Notes: generated by a model from the sequence alone, not told the origin. A stretch of DNA of 64,000 bases from Corallium rubrum (GCA_964035015.1 CAXIUP010000236.1:1-64000); one strand, 5' to 3'; shown: positions 10,949 to 22,224, counted from the first letter of the stretch. Numbers and translations are program-made.

Positions 10949-12400
10949 TTATAAAGTAAGTTGTCTAACACAATCCCTTACTACGTAGTAATGTTCTACA
11001 CAGTCATTGCCATCATGGTCTATTTCAGCTAACCTTTCATTCAGTACATTTCCCCTTTCTTCTGCAACAGGATAATTTGTATCTGGCACCTCAACAATTG
11101 TTGCAGTTGTTTCATTCTCTGCAGGTACTGGACCAGTCCAGTCAATGCCATATAGATCCCAATTGGTGTCTTCTGGTTGCGGAACTGCAGCATGATTCCA
11201 ACGCATACCTCTGATCCAGAGCTGAAAAGGACTAGAATTGTGCTCAGTTCGTAATGGATGTCTGATCCATCCTTCAACCCATCGAGATAAGGCATGATTG
11301 ATTTCTTTCAGGAAAGCAAAGTGGAGACACCAGAGGTCAACTTCATTATCTGGGTCTAGAATGCCATGATCCTCCATAGTGTGGAAGAGAGTGTAGAAAG
11401 CATGTAATACACCTTGGTACACATCACGCCACGGACGCTCAATCCTCTGGTTATGGACACTTCTCCCAGTGATTGCTGAACCTCGTCCAGGCCCACGCAG
11501 TGGATGATTAGGCATGTAACGGACAACATCCACATTCTCTCCTCCTTTATCACATCTTACTCTTGCTGGAACTCCCCAATCATTAACAGCCTGCATAAAT
11601 AGATCTAGAACAGTGATTGCTTTGTTGTTGCTACTGCATGCCAAAAATACAGGAATACGAGTGTATCCATCAACACACCCATGCACCACAAAACGCCACC
11701 GAATCAGCTTGTGGTTTCCGTCTAAATGCCACAGGGCCAGGGGACGAGAAACATTATACACCCTACGATGAACTGTCCTACATCGTCTGGCAAGTATGCC
11801 CAAGGCATCTACACGAGTAAGAGACTCTCTAACACGTCTTCTTTGAACACGTATCTCCATTGCTCGCAGATATCCAGCAAGAAGTTTTGAACCACAGTCA
11901 GGCGAAGTTTTCTTTACGTCTCTCACCGCGTTGTCTAACTGTTCACCGGTTATTTCTGTGAATCGATTCATCGCTGTCAAGCCATAGGTAGTCATACGTC
12001 GTTCAACAGTTCGTTTCGACACGTTCAATATTTCACTCATTTCTCTCACTGTAAAATTACAATCCATTAAATATTCGATCTGTTCTTTTGAAATTTGAAA
12101 GCAAGGTCGACCCACGGTACCAGCAGCGTCAGATCTCCGCGCAGCTGCATTTCTGCAGATGTTATTCCTTGACAACACGTTATGAGTGTGCATCAAACAA
12201 CTAAAAACATGTTCTGAAACCCTTTCAACTGAATCCAATAAGACTACGCATTGTATAATTTCATCTAAGATTTCCAATATGCCTTGTGTATCACATTCCA
12301 GATCAGGTTGAAATAAACGGTCTCTAACAGACAGCAGTTTACTATGTATCATTTCCCTCAAAGATGCGTGAGAAGAAGGAACTCCTTCGGTCTCCGCCAT
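10949..12400 (-). CDS. Integrase-core (DDE) protein, intact, multicopy type
   Basis: This is an uninterrupted frame of about 483 residues from the ATG at 12398-12400, which sits in AAAATGGCGG, a good Kozak context. The frame also extends upstream to an ATG at 12457, but the resulting leader is low in information. After an N-terminal helical part comes a helix-turn-helix-like stretch (MSEILNVSKRTVERRM), then an integrase core with the likely catalytic acids in LDGNHKL, CDKGGEN and NQRIERPW. The core resembles integrase-like proteins that occur in many copies in cnidarian and fish genomes, some without flanking LTRs. It would be a nuclear DNA-processing enzyme or a domesticated derivative; the target is unknown. 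I see no terminal repeats close by and no intron. The lack of any stop or frameshift contrasts with most other elements here. The integrase-core call is secure; transposon versus host gene is open. Confidence 0.8.
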   Translation of the reverse strand: MAETEGVPSSHASLREMIHSKLLSVRDRLFQPDLECDTQGILEILDEIIQCVVLLDSVERVSEHVFSCLMHTHNVLSRNNICRNAAARRSDAAGTVGRPCFQISKEQIEYLMDCNFTVREMSEILNVSKRTVERRMTTYGLTAMNRFTEITGEQLDNAVRDVKKTSPDCGSKLLAGYLRAMEIRVQRRRVRESLTRVDALGILARRCRTVHRRVYNVSRPLALWHLDGNHKLIRWRFVVHGCVDGYTRIPVFLACSSNNKAITVLDLFMQAVNDWGVPARVRCDKGGENVDVVRYMPNHPLRGPGRGSAITGRSVHNQRIERPWRDVYQGVLHAFYTLFHTMEDHGILDPDNEVDLWCLHFAFLKEINHALSRWVEGWIRHPLRTEHNSSPFQLWIRGMRWNHAAVPQPEDTNWDLYGIDWTGPVPAENETTATIVEVPDTNYPVAEERGNVLNERLAEIDHDGNDCVEHYYVVRDCVRQLTL

Positions 12401-12457
12401 TTTGAAAACGGCGGAATCATGAGCACGACAATACGCACTATCATGCGCACGCATCAT

Positions 12458-14440
12458 TTTGGCGGGCTACCTGCATAACATATTTGTAAATGAAAGGAAT
12501 TGAATTTGACAATTTCTGAAGATATTAGCTTTAAAAATAGTTAAATTTTTTTAGTATTGGCCACGATTTCATGTATGTCGCCGCCAAAATGATGGACGTG
12601 CAACATTGTTCAACTGGCCTATAGGCGACTTGCACTTGCACTTGCACTAAGAGGTCATGTGATCTCAATCCTCTTAAAATATCAGGTATTGAATTACTAG
12701 AAATACATGAACGCAACAACCCCTCGCCCGCTTTATATGCATTTTTTAACCCCCCTTTCCCCCCCCTCCCCCTAATTTCTGTTTTTTGTTGTATTAATGA
12801 ACACAGATCAGAAAACATCCAGAAAATTAGTTTGCAAGGTTCATCTGTAGTCGTGTATTATTTCTATAGTATTGACACACCGAAAGGACATGCAATGTCA
12901 ATATTCCAAAAAAACAAAAACGAGATGAGCCAAATGACAATTTTTCATTCAAAAATATATATAAACAGTGGCCAAGAAAAGACACAAATCACACAATGTC
13001 AACGTCCTAGCGTTGAAAGACAATTCTAGACAATATATTATTTATATTAATTTTCATTTTCAAGATTTCTTCTGTTTTAACTCAGCTAAACTGTTAAATC
13101 TCCTACCGTTAAACTTTCTTCTGCTTTTGTGACCACAAACACTGCCAATTCAGTCTACTCTTTTCGGATTGTTTTTCTCGTTCGCGGTTTCTTACTTTTT
13201 TCGTTGTTGACACATAAATATGACAAGGCATCATTCATTTCTCTTCATGATCTAAAAAGCCGTTTGTTTCAAAATTTCTTCATCGTTCCCTCTTGAGTTA
13301 TGTAGAATACACCAGAGCAAAATTCTTTACCGGCTTTGAACAGTTTCGGGACACATCCTTTTTTCAGTTACATTTCGGTCGGCATCGTTTTCGGTCTTTA
13401 TCGTATTAATTTTTAGGATCTTTCCAGTGGTTTTAAGTCGTATTTATTGTTGTCTTTTTCTCGCTGCCACATCTCTTGTTAGCACTCTTTCTTTCGTCTT
13501 TGTTCATAGTAATATTAATGTACATTTTAGCCGAAATAATTTTTTCTGGCAAAGATTTCTTTCGTCATGATCGTTGAAAAACTATTTCATAATCCAACCG
13601 AACTTATAAATTATAATTTGCTGACGTAAATTTAAATAATTTGAATAATTTAATGGATTAGTTACCAGTACCCTGCTATTCGAACTGCGCAAGTTGTGGA
13701 TTTGATAACATATCTATAGATATATAAACATCTCGCAGAATTTCTTTCCCATTTGCGTGTAATTTCGCGTGTACTCCACGCGTGTCGAGATTAGCACCCT
13801 CACCCGGGCTCCGGGCCTTCGGCCCTACGCCAGGGCTCGGGGACAATATAGAGTGGTGTTTTAAATAAAATTTCTAAATTTCGATTTTCGAAACTTGCAT
13901 TGTCTTTGAGAAAACGGCGATAATGTAGCTGGTCACGTGACTAAAATGAAAATTTCACGCATGTATTTCCTTTACCTACTAACTAGATTGCATTATTGTT
14001 TGACAAATTGTTGTAACGAAGATATTTAAATACTTTATTAGTCAATTAAGTCAAATTTTGTGAGTTGTGTACTTAAAGCTTTACTATCATACTTCACGAA
14101 CTAGAACCATAGCCCTAATAAGCTATTAGCTGCATATACTATGAATTGGTATCCGTGTATTACTACTGATCAAACACGCTGAGTACTGTAGAAGACACAA
14201 TCTGTTTCTATTTGGTCTCTGCCTGTGTGTTGTACTACAAAATACTATCGTCATTTGAATTTACACAAATCTAGACGACAATGCTACAATGGTTAGGAAA
14301 ATAGAACTTTTGTAACTATATTTTAGAATGAACACTTCTAAAATTAGTAAACAGCTTGTCAAATAATATAGAAAAGGGGGAAATGCGCTGAATATTTATT
14401 ATGGAGTGCCATATCCACTTGTGCTTATAACTTGTGCTGA
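12458..14440. other. Long non-coding spacer
   Basis: No coding region is supported. The stretch holds a short GCACTT repeat near 12625-12648, C-rich runs near 12750-12772, and AT-rich DNA with many stops in all frames. Its 5' part may include the promoter of the minus-strand integrase-like gene, but I see no clear TATA element. Confidence 0.6.
13798..13844. repeat. GC-rich hairpin
   Basis: A short GC-rich block in AT-rich surroundings contains GGGCC-TTC-GGCCC and outer CCCGGGCT/AGGGCTCGGG arms, so it could fold into a stable stem. It may be a fragment of a dispersed repeat. Confidence 0.4.
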
Positions 14441-14447
14441 ATAATGA

Positions 14448-14567
14448 GGTGAGGTGAGGTGAGGTGAGGTGAGGTGAGGTGAGGTGAGGTGAGGTGAGGT
14501 GAGGTGAGGTGAGGTGAGGTGAGGTGAGGTGAGGTGAGGTGAGGTGAGGTGAGGTGAGGTGAGGTGA
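14448..14567. repeat. (GAGGT)n microsatellite
   Basis: About 24 perfect copies of the pentamer GAGGT, followed by GAGATGAGATAAAAACTTTATTT. That join resembles the 3' tail of a short retroelement, but the upstream body is not recognisable. Confidence 0.93.
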
Positions 14568-14640
14568 GATGAGATAAAAACTTTATTTCAAGAGGGTGAC
14601 ACCTTACAATTAATTGATAAACTTGTGGCCCTCAAATTAG

Positions 14641-15391
14641 CTGGCTAATGCTACAACCTGTGCTGAATAATGAGAAGAGCTGGCTAATGTTACAACTTGC
14701 TGAATAATGAGAAAAGAGCTGGCTAATGCTACAACTTACGCTGAATAATAAGAAAAGAGCTGGCTAATGTTACAACTTGTGCTGAATAATGAGAAAAGAG
14801 CTGGCTAATGTTACAATTTAAGGCGGTTTTCCACTAGGCGACATTTGTCGACCGACTCGACATTTTTCTTTTGTCTTGTCTAATTAGTTCCACTCGCGCG
14901 ACATTTTTCGCCTAGTGGAAAACCGCCTTTACGCTGAATAATAAGAAAAGAGCTGGCTAATGTTACAACTTGTGCTGAAAAATGAGAGAAGAGCTGGCTA
15001 ATGTTACAACTTACGCTGAATAATCAGAAAATAGCTGGCCAATGTTACAAACGGGGCTGAATAATCAGAAAATAGCTGGCTAATATTACAAACGGGGCTA
15101 ATATTACAAACGGGGCTGAATAATTGAGAAATAGCTGGCTAATGTTACAAATGGGGCTGAATAATTGAGAGATAGCTGGCTAATGTTACAAATGGGGCTG
15201 AATAATTGAGAGATAGCTGGCTAATGTTACAAATGGGGCTGAATAATTGAGAAATAGCTGGCTAATGTTACAAACAAGGCTGAATAATAAGCAAGAACGG
15301 CTGGCTAATGTTAAAAACAGGACTGAATAATAGAGAAATAGCTGGCTAATGTTAAAACAGGGTTGAATAATGAGAAAAAATGGTTGGCTAA
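14641..15391. repeat. 41-bp tandem satellite (GCTGAATAATGAGAAA... GCTGGCTAATGTTACAA)
   Basis: Roughly sixteen diverged copies of a unit of about 41 bp, each containing GCTGAATAAT, an A-rich stretch, GCTGGCTAATGTTA and CAA. A MITE interrupts one unit (14821-14928) and the BEL element another. Copies resume at 22601-22650 on the far side of the BEL element. Confidence 0.88.
14821..14928. mobile_element. AGGCGG MITE, copy 1, with TTA duplication
   Basis: A 108-bp element with long inverted ends beginning AGGCGGTTTTCCACTAGG and ending in the complement. It is flanked by TTA on both sides (14818-14820 and 14929-14931). Neighbouring satellite units show the empty site (ACAACTTACGCTG), which fixes the boundaries. 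A 3-bp TWA duplication fits PIF/Harbinger-type transposition. There is no coding capacity, so it would need a transposase in trans. Confidence 0.85.
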
Positions 15392-15766
15392 TGTTGTGAT
15401 ACTTGATATAAGATAACTATACGGGACTAGACCCAGACCCCCGGGGGTATAAAGGTCGCAGCAGCGGGTTTGGGCGGCCATATTTGAACATTTCGTCGTC
15501 TGGAGTAAATTGGAGAACTAATCGGAGTATTATCGGAGCTATTTGGAGGACGATATAAGGCCAAAGATGTAAGTCGTTGTAACGTTGTAGACTCGTCTTT
15601 ATATGTCAAATGTCAGTCGGTGTAGTATGTTTATCGTGCATATTTTTGTAATTTGGTTTTTAGTTTTCACCGAATGCTGTAGTTCAGATTTTATTAAACC
15701 CTTTGATATTGTATGAACTGTACGTTGTCGGTTGGCACTTCGCTCCTCATCCGTGGGGACGCGACA
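15392..15766 (+). repeat. 5' LTR of the BEL/Pao element
   Basis: A 375-bp LTR with TG...CA ends. It contains a TATAAA-like box (GGGTATAAAGG near 15445-15455) that could drive transcription. I count about three substitutions and one single-base indel against the 3' LTR. Confidence 0.93.
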
Positions 15767-15895
15767 GTGAAAAATCTTGTGTCGTTCGTATCAAACTTAT
15801 CGTGGAGTATTTGACTTTGTTCGCTTGGAGTTCAACATAGTGTAAGTATAAAACATTTCATAGTCGTGGAAGACCACGAATGAAGAGAAATAATT

Positions 15896-18800
15896 ATGTC
15901 AAACGTTTCTGGATCAACCGACGATAGTGGTCCGACTCCAAACGTGTCAGAATTCGGGGACAAACGCTCGCGAATCCCAAGTCGTAAAGGCTTCCAGAGT
16001 TTGTTGATAAAGAAGACATTAGTCTTTAATAAAGAGACAAAGGCACTACAAAAGGCCATCGACTCAGTCGTTCACACGGCAACGGGAGAACCGTCAACTT
16101 TAAAATCAGTAATAGCCTCGTTGGAAGTAAGTAAATACAGCTTCGAAAGAATCCTCAGAGACCTGGAAGATATATTTGCACAAGACAGATGGGGAGAGGC
16201 TACAGAAGTAAAATCTACCGTCAGCCAAACTAGCCAAAAATTCCTTCAGACCGTCAACGCTGTATTACTCGAAGCGGCTGGGAAACTCAAGGAGGCAGTT
16301 AAGGACGACGAGCTTTCCTTGAAGGAATCAAGACGTGGGATATTCTCTAGTAGCTCTGGATCGTCATGCACATCTTCAACCAACGCAAGAAGAAAAGCAT
16401 TGGCAGAAGCAGCCGCGGCAAAGAAGCAGGCGGAATATGATTTATTAATGGCGGAGAGAGAAAACGCGAGGAAGCTGACAGAGGCTGACGGGGAGCGTAG
16501 AAGAGCAGCTGCACGAGCACAACACGATCACGACATGGCAGTTTTAGCAGCAAAGAAGCTTACGGCAGTAGCAAAGGCCAAGCTGGACTGGATTGAACAA
16601 TCCATCCTGGGAGAAGAAGAGGGATCCTTTTCTTTCAAATCACGCGAGAAAGTCAATGTCACGTCAGAGAGACGCACAGAGGCGTGGCTCCAAAACCAGA
16701 GGCAGAACGAGACTGAGGTATCTAAGCAAGCTGTTAATCGACGGAGCGGGGTTCGATTCTCCGTCGAAAGGTCACAGAATGCGATCGAGACACCCCAGCA
16801 AACCAGATCCCAGCAACGTACAGAGTCGACTTCGCGGCAGGAGAGCACGCAGCAGCCTGGTGGAATAGTACAGCAATGTATGGGAGCGATTGCGGCAACT
16901 AATGAGAAATTGACGGCGAGCCTAGCGAGAATGAGTCTTCCGAAATGCCATCCAGACGTGTTTTACGGCGACGCTACTATGTTTCACCCCTGGAAAAGTA
17001 CATTCAAAGGAATGATTCGTGACTGTGATGTCTCTCCCGAACATGAGATGAATTATTTGCACATGTACACAAAGGCGGAACCACAGAAGCTGGTAAATAG
17101 CTTTCGTAAAAGACAACACCACGATCCCATACGACTGTTGAACGAACTCTGGAAAGAAATGGAGAGACGCTTCGGTAACGTCGCTGTAATAACCAAGGCG
17201 TTCCTGACAAGACTGAGAGAATATGCGAAATTTGGAGACAAAGACAAAGCAAAACTGCTAGCCTTTTCCGATCTGTGCATTGATGTGGCTTCCCAAATCG
17301 ATCACCTTCCCGGGCTTGCCTGCCTGAATTATCCTAACGCCATTCAACATATCCTGCAAAAGTTGCCTGGATCGTTGCGCTCCGAATGGGAGAAACAAGT
17401 GGTCAAGTTCGCCGCGAAGAATTACGACGCCTATCCTGATTTCACAGTGTTTGCATCCATGGTCGAGAAGCAATCTCTATTGAGGAACCACCCAAACGTT
17501 ACGGCGGCCGGAGATAGAAATGAAAAAGAGAAGAATGATCGACGAAACCCTTCTAGACAGCAATTCCACCCTTCGCATACAGTTTTAAAAGGAAACGCCG
17601 AGATGGATAAAGAAGGCAATGATGAAAAACACTGTTGGTTTCACGATAGCCAAGGTCACGACTTAACAGAATGCAGAGCCTTTTCCCGCAAGACCCTGCA
17701 GGAGAAAACCCAGTGGATTAAACAGGAGAGACTTTGTTTTCGGTGCTTATTACCAAAACATGTGGCCAAGGAGTGTAGAGCTAACGTTAAATGCAAGAAG
17801 TGTGGCAGCGACCGCCACCTGGTGATACTCCATTTGGATAAGAAGAAGGAAAAGACAGACGACAGCGAGAAGAAACAGTCAAACGAAAGCGAGAAGAAAG
17901 AGGAGACAGACGACGGCGAGGAGATTAATTCAGCTCGGACAGACATCGGCTGCGACGCTGTTGGTGGCGTTTCCTGCAGTAAAATTGTTCTTCTCGACAT
18001 TTTTCATCCAAGCAGACCCGACAACAAAGTCAGAGTGTACGCCCTAATAGATGAACAGAGCAACGCATCGATGATTAGCCCTGAGCTGATAGACAAACTC
18101 GGAGTAGTTGGCTCAAAGGAGAAGTACTTGTTGTCAACTTGTAGTGGGTCGAAAGAAATAAGATTCGGTCGTCGAGTACCAGGATTAAAGATAACATCAA
18201 TGAAAGGAGTATCACTGAATCTGCCGACCATGGTAGAATGTGACAACATTCCCAAAGATAAACGCGAAATTCCTTCGCCGGAGTTGGCAAAACGATTCGA
18301 TCACCTCCGAGATATCGCTGGAGAAATCCCATCCTTGGACGCCGAAGCGGAAGTCCAACTCTTGATTGGTCGAAACGCACCAGAACTTTTGAAAGTCAGA
18401 GCATTCCGTAACGGTCCGAAAGGCGAGCCATGGGCACATAAGTTATCTATTGGCTGGACTATCTGCGGACAAGTTTGTCTTGATCGTCATGGTGGACCCG
18501 TTCATATCCTTACTCATCGCACTGTGTGCCACGATCTGTTTGGGGAAGTCAACGATGGTGTTCGTACACAACGGACAACTGGCCTCCGTCTACGATGCAA
18601 CGCCTTCGGACAGACGCTGTGCCACGAGCTAGTGCCTTGCCCGAACAATTTCGTGATAAAAGAAGCTTATGGGAAGTCGGAGAACTCCACCGATGTCTTT
18701 CATACGACCGATCGTGATAACGAATCAAGCATGTCTGTAGAGGACCGACGTTTTATGCAGATCATGGAAAGGGGAATTCGCAAAAATGAAAAAGGGAACT

Positions 18801-21800
18801 GGGAGATGCCATTGCCTCTCCGATCAAGCAAGGTAAGTCTCCCAAATAATCGAGAGCAAGCTCTTAGCCGTATCAGGAGTCTATTGCACACCTTTAGGAA
18901 GAAACCTCAAATGGAAGAGGACTATTTTCTTTTTATGGCCAAGTTGTTCGAACGTGGACACGCCGTACCGGTACCACCGAATGAACAACCTAAGGAAGAA
19001 GAAGGCGGGAAAGTTTGGTACTTACCACACTTTGGAGTCTATCACCCACGAAAGTCAAAGATTCGCGTAGTGTTCGACTCATCTGCACATTTCCAGGGAA
19101 CTTCATTAAATACAGAACTACTTCCTGGTCCAGATACATTGAACAGTCTGTTAGGCATACTGATCCGCTTCAGACGAGATAATGTGGCAGTGGTATGTGA
19201 TATAGAGCAAATGTTTCACAGCTTCCACGTAGATCCTTCACATCGAGATATGCTACGATTTCTTTGGTTTGAGGACAACGACGGATCGAAGGAAATCATC
19301 GAATACCAAATGGTCGTTCACTTGTTCGGAAATTCCTCCAGCCCAGCTGTAGCAACGTATGGCCTGCGAAAGACCGCTGAAGAGGGTGAACAAGAATTTG
19401 GACGGGCTGCGAAAGAATTTGTCCTCAACGACTTTTACGTAGACGACGGCTTGACTTCTTGCCCCACTGCAAAAGAAGCTGTAAAGCTAGTCAAGAACAC
19501 TCAGACAATGCTGGCGACGGCGAACCTCAGGCTGCATAAGATTGCATCGAACTCGGTCGAGGTGATGAAAGCCCTACCACAGCAAGATAGAGTCGACAGT
19601 TTCCGAGATTTAGATCTTCATAAAGATCCACTCCCGTCGCAGCGTTCATTAGGTGTGATATGGAATCTGGAGAAAGACTCCTTTGCATACCAAATTTCGT
19701 TACCCGAGAAACCCTACACTCACAGAGGAGTTCTGTCCATCATCAATTCGATATACGACCCGTTGGGACATGCAATTCCAGTCACGCTACAGGGAAGATT
19801 ATTATTGCACGAGCTCGTCACGAGGGGAAACGAAAGAAACGGCAAAGACCCGCCTCTTGGATGGGATGATCCGCTCCCAGATGCCCTCCAAAACAAGTGG
19901 AAAAACTGGAAAGACTCACTCAACGATCTGCAAGACGTTCTTATTCCAAGGTGCTACCTTCCGGAACACTTTGGGAAAGTCAGCAGAATAGAAATTCACG
20001 CATTCTCAGACGCCAGTTGTAACGCAATTGGTACTGCGATATACTTAAAGCAAACGAACGAAGCTGAAGAAGTTAGCCTTTCACTCGTGTACGCTCAAGC
20101 ACGGCTGTCTCCTAAGCAAGCGACAACCATTCCAAGATTAGAACTTTGTGCTGCAGTACTGTCAGCCCAAGCCGTTAACTGGATAACTCGCGAATTGAAG
20201 CTTGGAATAGACGAGACCGTTTTCTACACCGACTCCAAGGTAGTATTAGGATACATTCAAAACGAAAGTCGCCGATTCTATGTGTATGTAGCTAATCGAG
20301 TCCAAATCATTCGAAGTATGTCGAGTCCCTTGCAGTGGAGATACGTTGAAACAATGGAAAACCCAGCGGACATCGCCACAAGGGGTAAAGCTGCTAAAGA
20401 CCTAAGGAAGTCGTCATGGTTTAACGGTCCTGATTTTTTAAGAAACAGTTCGTTACCCGTAATTGACCCAGTCGAATTGCCTATAGTCAACAATGACCCA
20501 GAAATCCGACCTCAAGTCACGATCTACAGCACAGATCATCGCGAGATCCAGGGTCTAGGATCTAGCAGATTCGACCGATTCTCTAAATGGGTTCTATTAC
20601 GAAGAGCTTTAGCCAATCTAATGGTCAAAGCGAAACAACTCAAAGCCCGACGAAAAACATCGTCAACGTCCGAGAACAGAGATGCACGTAATTCTCCACC
20701 TAATTTTCTAGCGAAATCAAGACAGCTTCGACTACGCCCATCTGCAACGGAATTGAAACAGGCGGAAACGTTAATGATTAAAACTGTCCAGACCGACGCC
20801 TTCACCTCAGAAATGAAAGCTCTTCAGCAAACGACTTTAGAAGGAAGTTCTTCTAAAAGTAGCCTGATGAAATCCAACATATACCGGCTCGATCCATTCA
20901 TAGATGACGACGGAGTCCTTCGAGTTGGAGGAAGACTTCGTCGAGTAGACCAAATGTTCGAAGAGAAACATCCCGCCATCCTACCTAAAAACAGCTATCT
21001 GGCGACACTGGTAATAGACCATTATCATAACAAGGTGTACCACCAAGGAAGACAAATCACTCATGGCGCGATGCGACAGGCAGGTATTTGGATAATGGGA
21101 GTTAGCCGAATGATTTCAAAGAAGATTGGTCGATGTGTTATCTGCAGGAGGTTAAGAGGGAGGAACATGACACAACATATGGCCGACCTACCAGCCGATA
21201 GACTAGATACACCGCCACCATTCACCAACGTTGGCCTCGACGTATTTGGGCCTTGGATCATTAAAACGCGAAGGCTGAGAGGAGGAGCAGCAAATGCGAA
21301 AAGATGGGCACTGATTTTTACATGTCTGAATTGCCGAGGTATCCACATTGAAGTGTTGGAGACAATGGAAGCGAGCTCATTTATTTGCGCTCTTAGGCGT
21401 TTCATCTCTATTCGTGGACCACCTTCAATACTGCGTTGTGACCGAGGAACAAATTTCGTCGGAGGAAAATCCGAACTGGACCATGCGTTACACGAAATGG
21501 ACCATAAAGCCATAGCAAATTACGTTAACGAACAAAACTGCGAGTGGCTTTTTAATCCTCCGCACGCTTCACATTTCGGCGGTATTTGGGAACGTCAAAT
21601 CGGCACCGTACGACGAGTCCTAGATGCAATGCTTTTACAGCTCGGCCCATCGCAGCTAACACACGAGTTACTTGTGACTCTTATGGCTGAAGTCACCGGT
21701 ATAGTCAACTCGCGACCTATTGCTACCTTACAATCCGACGTAGACCAGCCCCAACCACTGTCCCCAAATATGCTACTTACAATGAAGATGAGACCTCTCC

Positions 21801-22147
21801 TTTCTCCACCTGGAGTCTTTACCCCTCAGGATCTCTATTCACGTCGCTATTGGAGAAGAGCTCAGTACCTTGCAGATCAGTTCTGGACCCGTTGGAAGCG
21901 AGAATATCTTCAAGCCCAGCAGTCGAGATCAAAGTGGAATAAACAACACCCTAATCTCGCCGTTGGTGACATCGTTATTATGAAAGAAGACACCCACCGT
22001 AACCAGTGGCCACTCGGGAGAATTGTTGAAGCGGTAAAAAGCGAAGACGGTAAAGTACGGAAAGCCAGAATAGCTATCTGGAAAAGCGGGCAGAAAAAAT
22101 GTTACTTCAGACCTATCAGCGAACTGGTTCTCATAATGCACCTTTGA
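15896..22147 (+). CDS. BEL/Pao gag-pol polyprotein, intact
   Basis: One uninterrupted frame of 2,083 residues from the ATG at 15896. In order I see: an N-terminal region with an Ala/Glu/Lys-rich coiled-coil (about 160-240); a gag core of the DUF1759 type (about 350-540); Cys/His zinc knuckles (about 578-640); an aspartic protease with LIDEQSNAS (about 715); reverse transcriptase with YVDD at 1181-1184; RNase H with AFSDAS (about 1370) and YTDSK; an integrase with an HHCC-like finger (CVICRR) and acids in GLDVFGPW (about 1780), RCDRGTNF (about 1847) and GIWERQIG (about 1898); and a C-terminal BEL domain with VGDIVIMKED. The polyprotein would form particles, copy the RNA and insert the cDNA. 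All catalytic motifs I can check are present, so this copy may be active. Confidence 0.95.
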   Translation: MSNVSGSTDDSGPTPNVSEFGDKRSRIPSRKGFQSLLIKKTLVFNKETKALQKAIDSVVHTATGEPSTLKSVIASLEVSKYSFERILRDLEDIFAQDRWGEATEVKSTVSQTSQKFLQTVNAVLLEAAGKLKEAVKDDELSLKESRRGIFSSSSGSSCTSSTNARRKALAEAAAAKKQAEYDLLMAERENARKLTEADGERRRAAARAQHDHDMAVLAAKKLTAVAKAKLDWIEQSILGEEEGSFSFKSREKVNVTSERRTEAWLQNQRQNETEVSKQAVNRRSGVRFSVERSQNAIETPQQTRSQQRTESTSRQESTQQPGGIVQQCMGAIAATNEKLTASLARMSLPKCHPDVFYGDATMFHPWKSTFKGMIRDCDVSPEHEMNYLHMYTKAEPQKLVNSFRKRQHHDPIRLLNELWKEMERRFGNVAVITKAFLTRLREYAKFGDKDKAKLLAFSDLCIDVASQIDHLPGLACLNYPNAIQHILQKLPGSLRSEWEKQVVKFAAKNYDAYPDFTVFASMVEKQSLLRNHPNVTAAGDRNEKEKNDRRNPSRQQFHPSHTVLKGNAEMDKEGNDEKHCWFHDSQGHDLTECRAFSRKTLQEKTQWIKQERLCFRCLLPKHVAKECRANVKCKKCGSDRHLVILHLDKKKEKTDDSEKKQSNESEKKEETDDGEEINSARTDIGCDAVGGVSCSKIVLLDIFHPSRPDNKVRVYALIDEQSNASMISPELIDKLGVVGSKEKYLLSTCSGSKEIRFGRRVPGLKITSMKGVSLNLPTMVECDNIPKDKREIPSPELAKRFDHLRDIAGEIPSLDAEAEVQLLIGRNAPELLKVRAFRNGPKGEPWAHKLSIGWTICGQVCLDRHGGPVHILTHRTVCHDLFGEVNDGVRTQRTTGLRLRCNAFGQTLCHELVPCPNNFVIKEAYGKSENSTDVFHTTDRDNESSMSVEDRRFMQIMERGIRKNEKGNWEMPLPLRSSKVSLPNNREQALSRIRSLLHTFRKKPQMEEDYFLFMAKLFERGHAVPVPPNEQPKEEEGGKVWYLPHFGVYHPRKSKIRVVFDSSAHFQGTSLNTELLPGPDTLNSLLGILIRFRRDNVAVVCDIEQMFHSFHVDPSHRDMLRFLWFEDNDGSKEIIEYQMVVHLFGNSSSPAVATYGLRKTAEEGEQEFGRAAKEFVLNDFYVDDGLTSCPTAKEAVKLVKNTQTMLATANLRLHKIASNSVEVMKALPQQDRVDSFRDLDLHKDPLPSQRSLGVIWNLEKDSFAYQISLPEKPYTHRGVLSIINSIYDPLGHAIPVTLQGRLLLHELVTRGNERNGKDPPLGWDDPLPDALQNKWKNWKDSLNDLQDVLIPRCYLPEHFGKVSRIEIHAFSDASCNAIGTAIYLKQTNEAEEVSLSLVYAQARLSPKQATTIPRLELCAAVLSAQAVNWITRELKLGIDETVFYTDSKVVLGYIQNESRRFYVYVANRVQIIRSMSSPLQWRYVETMENPADIATRGKAAKDLRKSSWFNGPDFLRNSSLPVIDPVELPIVNNDPEIRPQVTIYSTDHREIQGLGSSRFDRFSKWVLLRRALANLMVKAKQLKARRKTSSTSENRDARNSPPNFLAKSRQLRLRPSATELKQAETLMIKTVQTDAFTSEMKALQQTTLEGSSSKSSLMKSNIYRLDPFIDDDGVLRVGGRLRRVDQMFEEKHPAILPKNSYLATLVIDHYHNKVYHQGRQITHGAMRQAGIWIMGVSRMISKKIGRCVICRRLRGRNMTQHMADLPADRLDTPPPFTNVGLDVFGPWIIKTRRLRGGAANAKRWALIFTCLNCRGIHIEVLETMEASSFICALRRFISIRGPPSILRCDRGTNFVGGKSELDHALHEMDHKAIANYVNEQNCEWLFNPPHASHFGGIWERQIGTVRRVLDAMLLQLGPSQLTHELLVTLMAEVTGIVNSRPIATLQSDVDQPQPLSPNMLLTMKMRPLLSPPGVFTPQDLYSRRYWRRAQYLADQFWTRWKREYLQAQQSRSKWNKQHPNLAVGDIVIMKEDTHRNQWPLGRIVEAVKSEDGKVRKARIAIWKSGQKKCYFRPISELVLIMHL

Positions 22148-22224
22148 ACTATTATCTTTTGTAATGTACACTATGTAACGTGTAAGTAGCAAGGACGTTT
22201 TCGCCATCGTCCTTGGGCGAGGAG

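Noticed and set aside
15427-15609. Minus-strand frame repeated at 22171-22443
   Set aside because: It occurs twice only because it lies in the LTRs. No domain is recognisable.
16347-21513. Many minus-strand frames over the BEL element
   Set aside because: Shadows of the plus-strand gag-pol frame without motifs.
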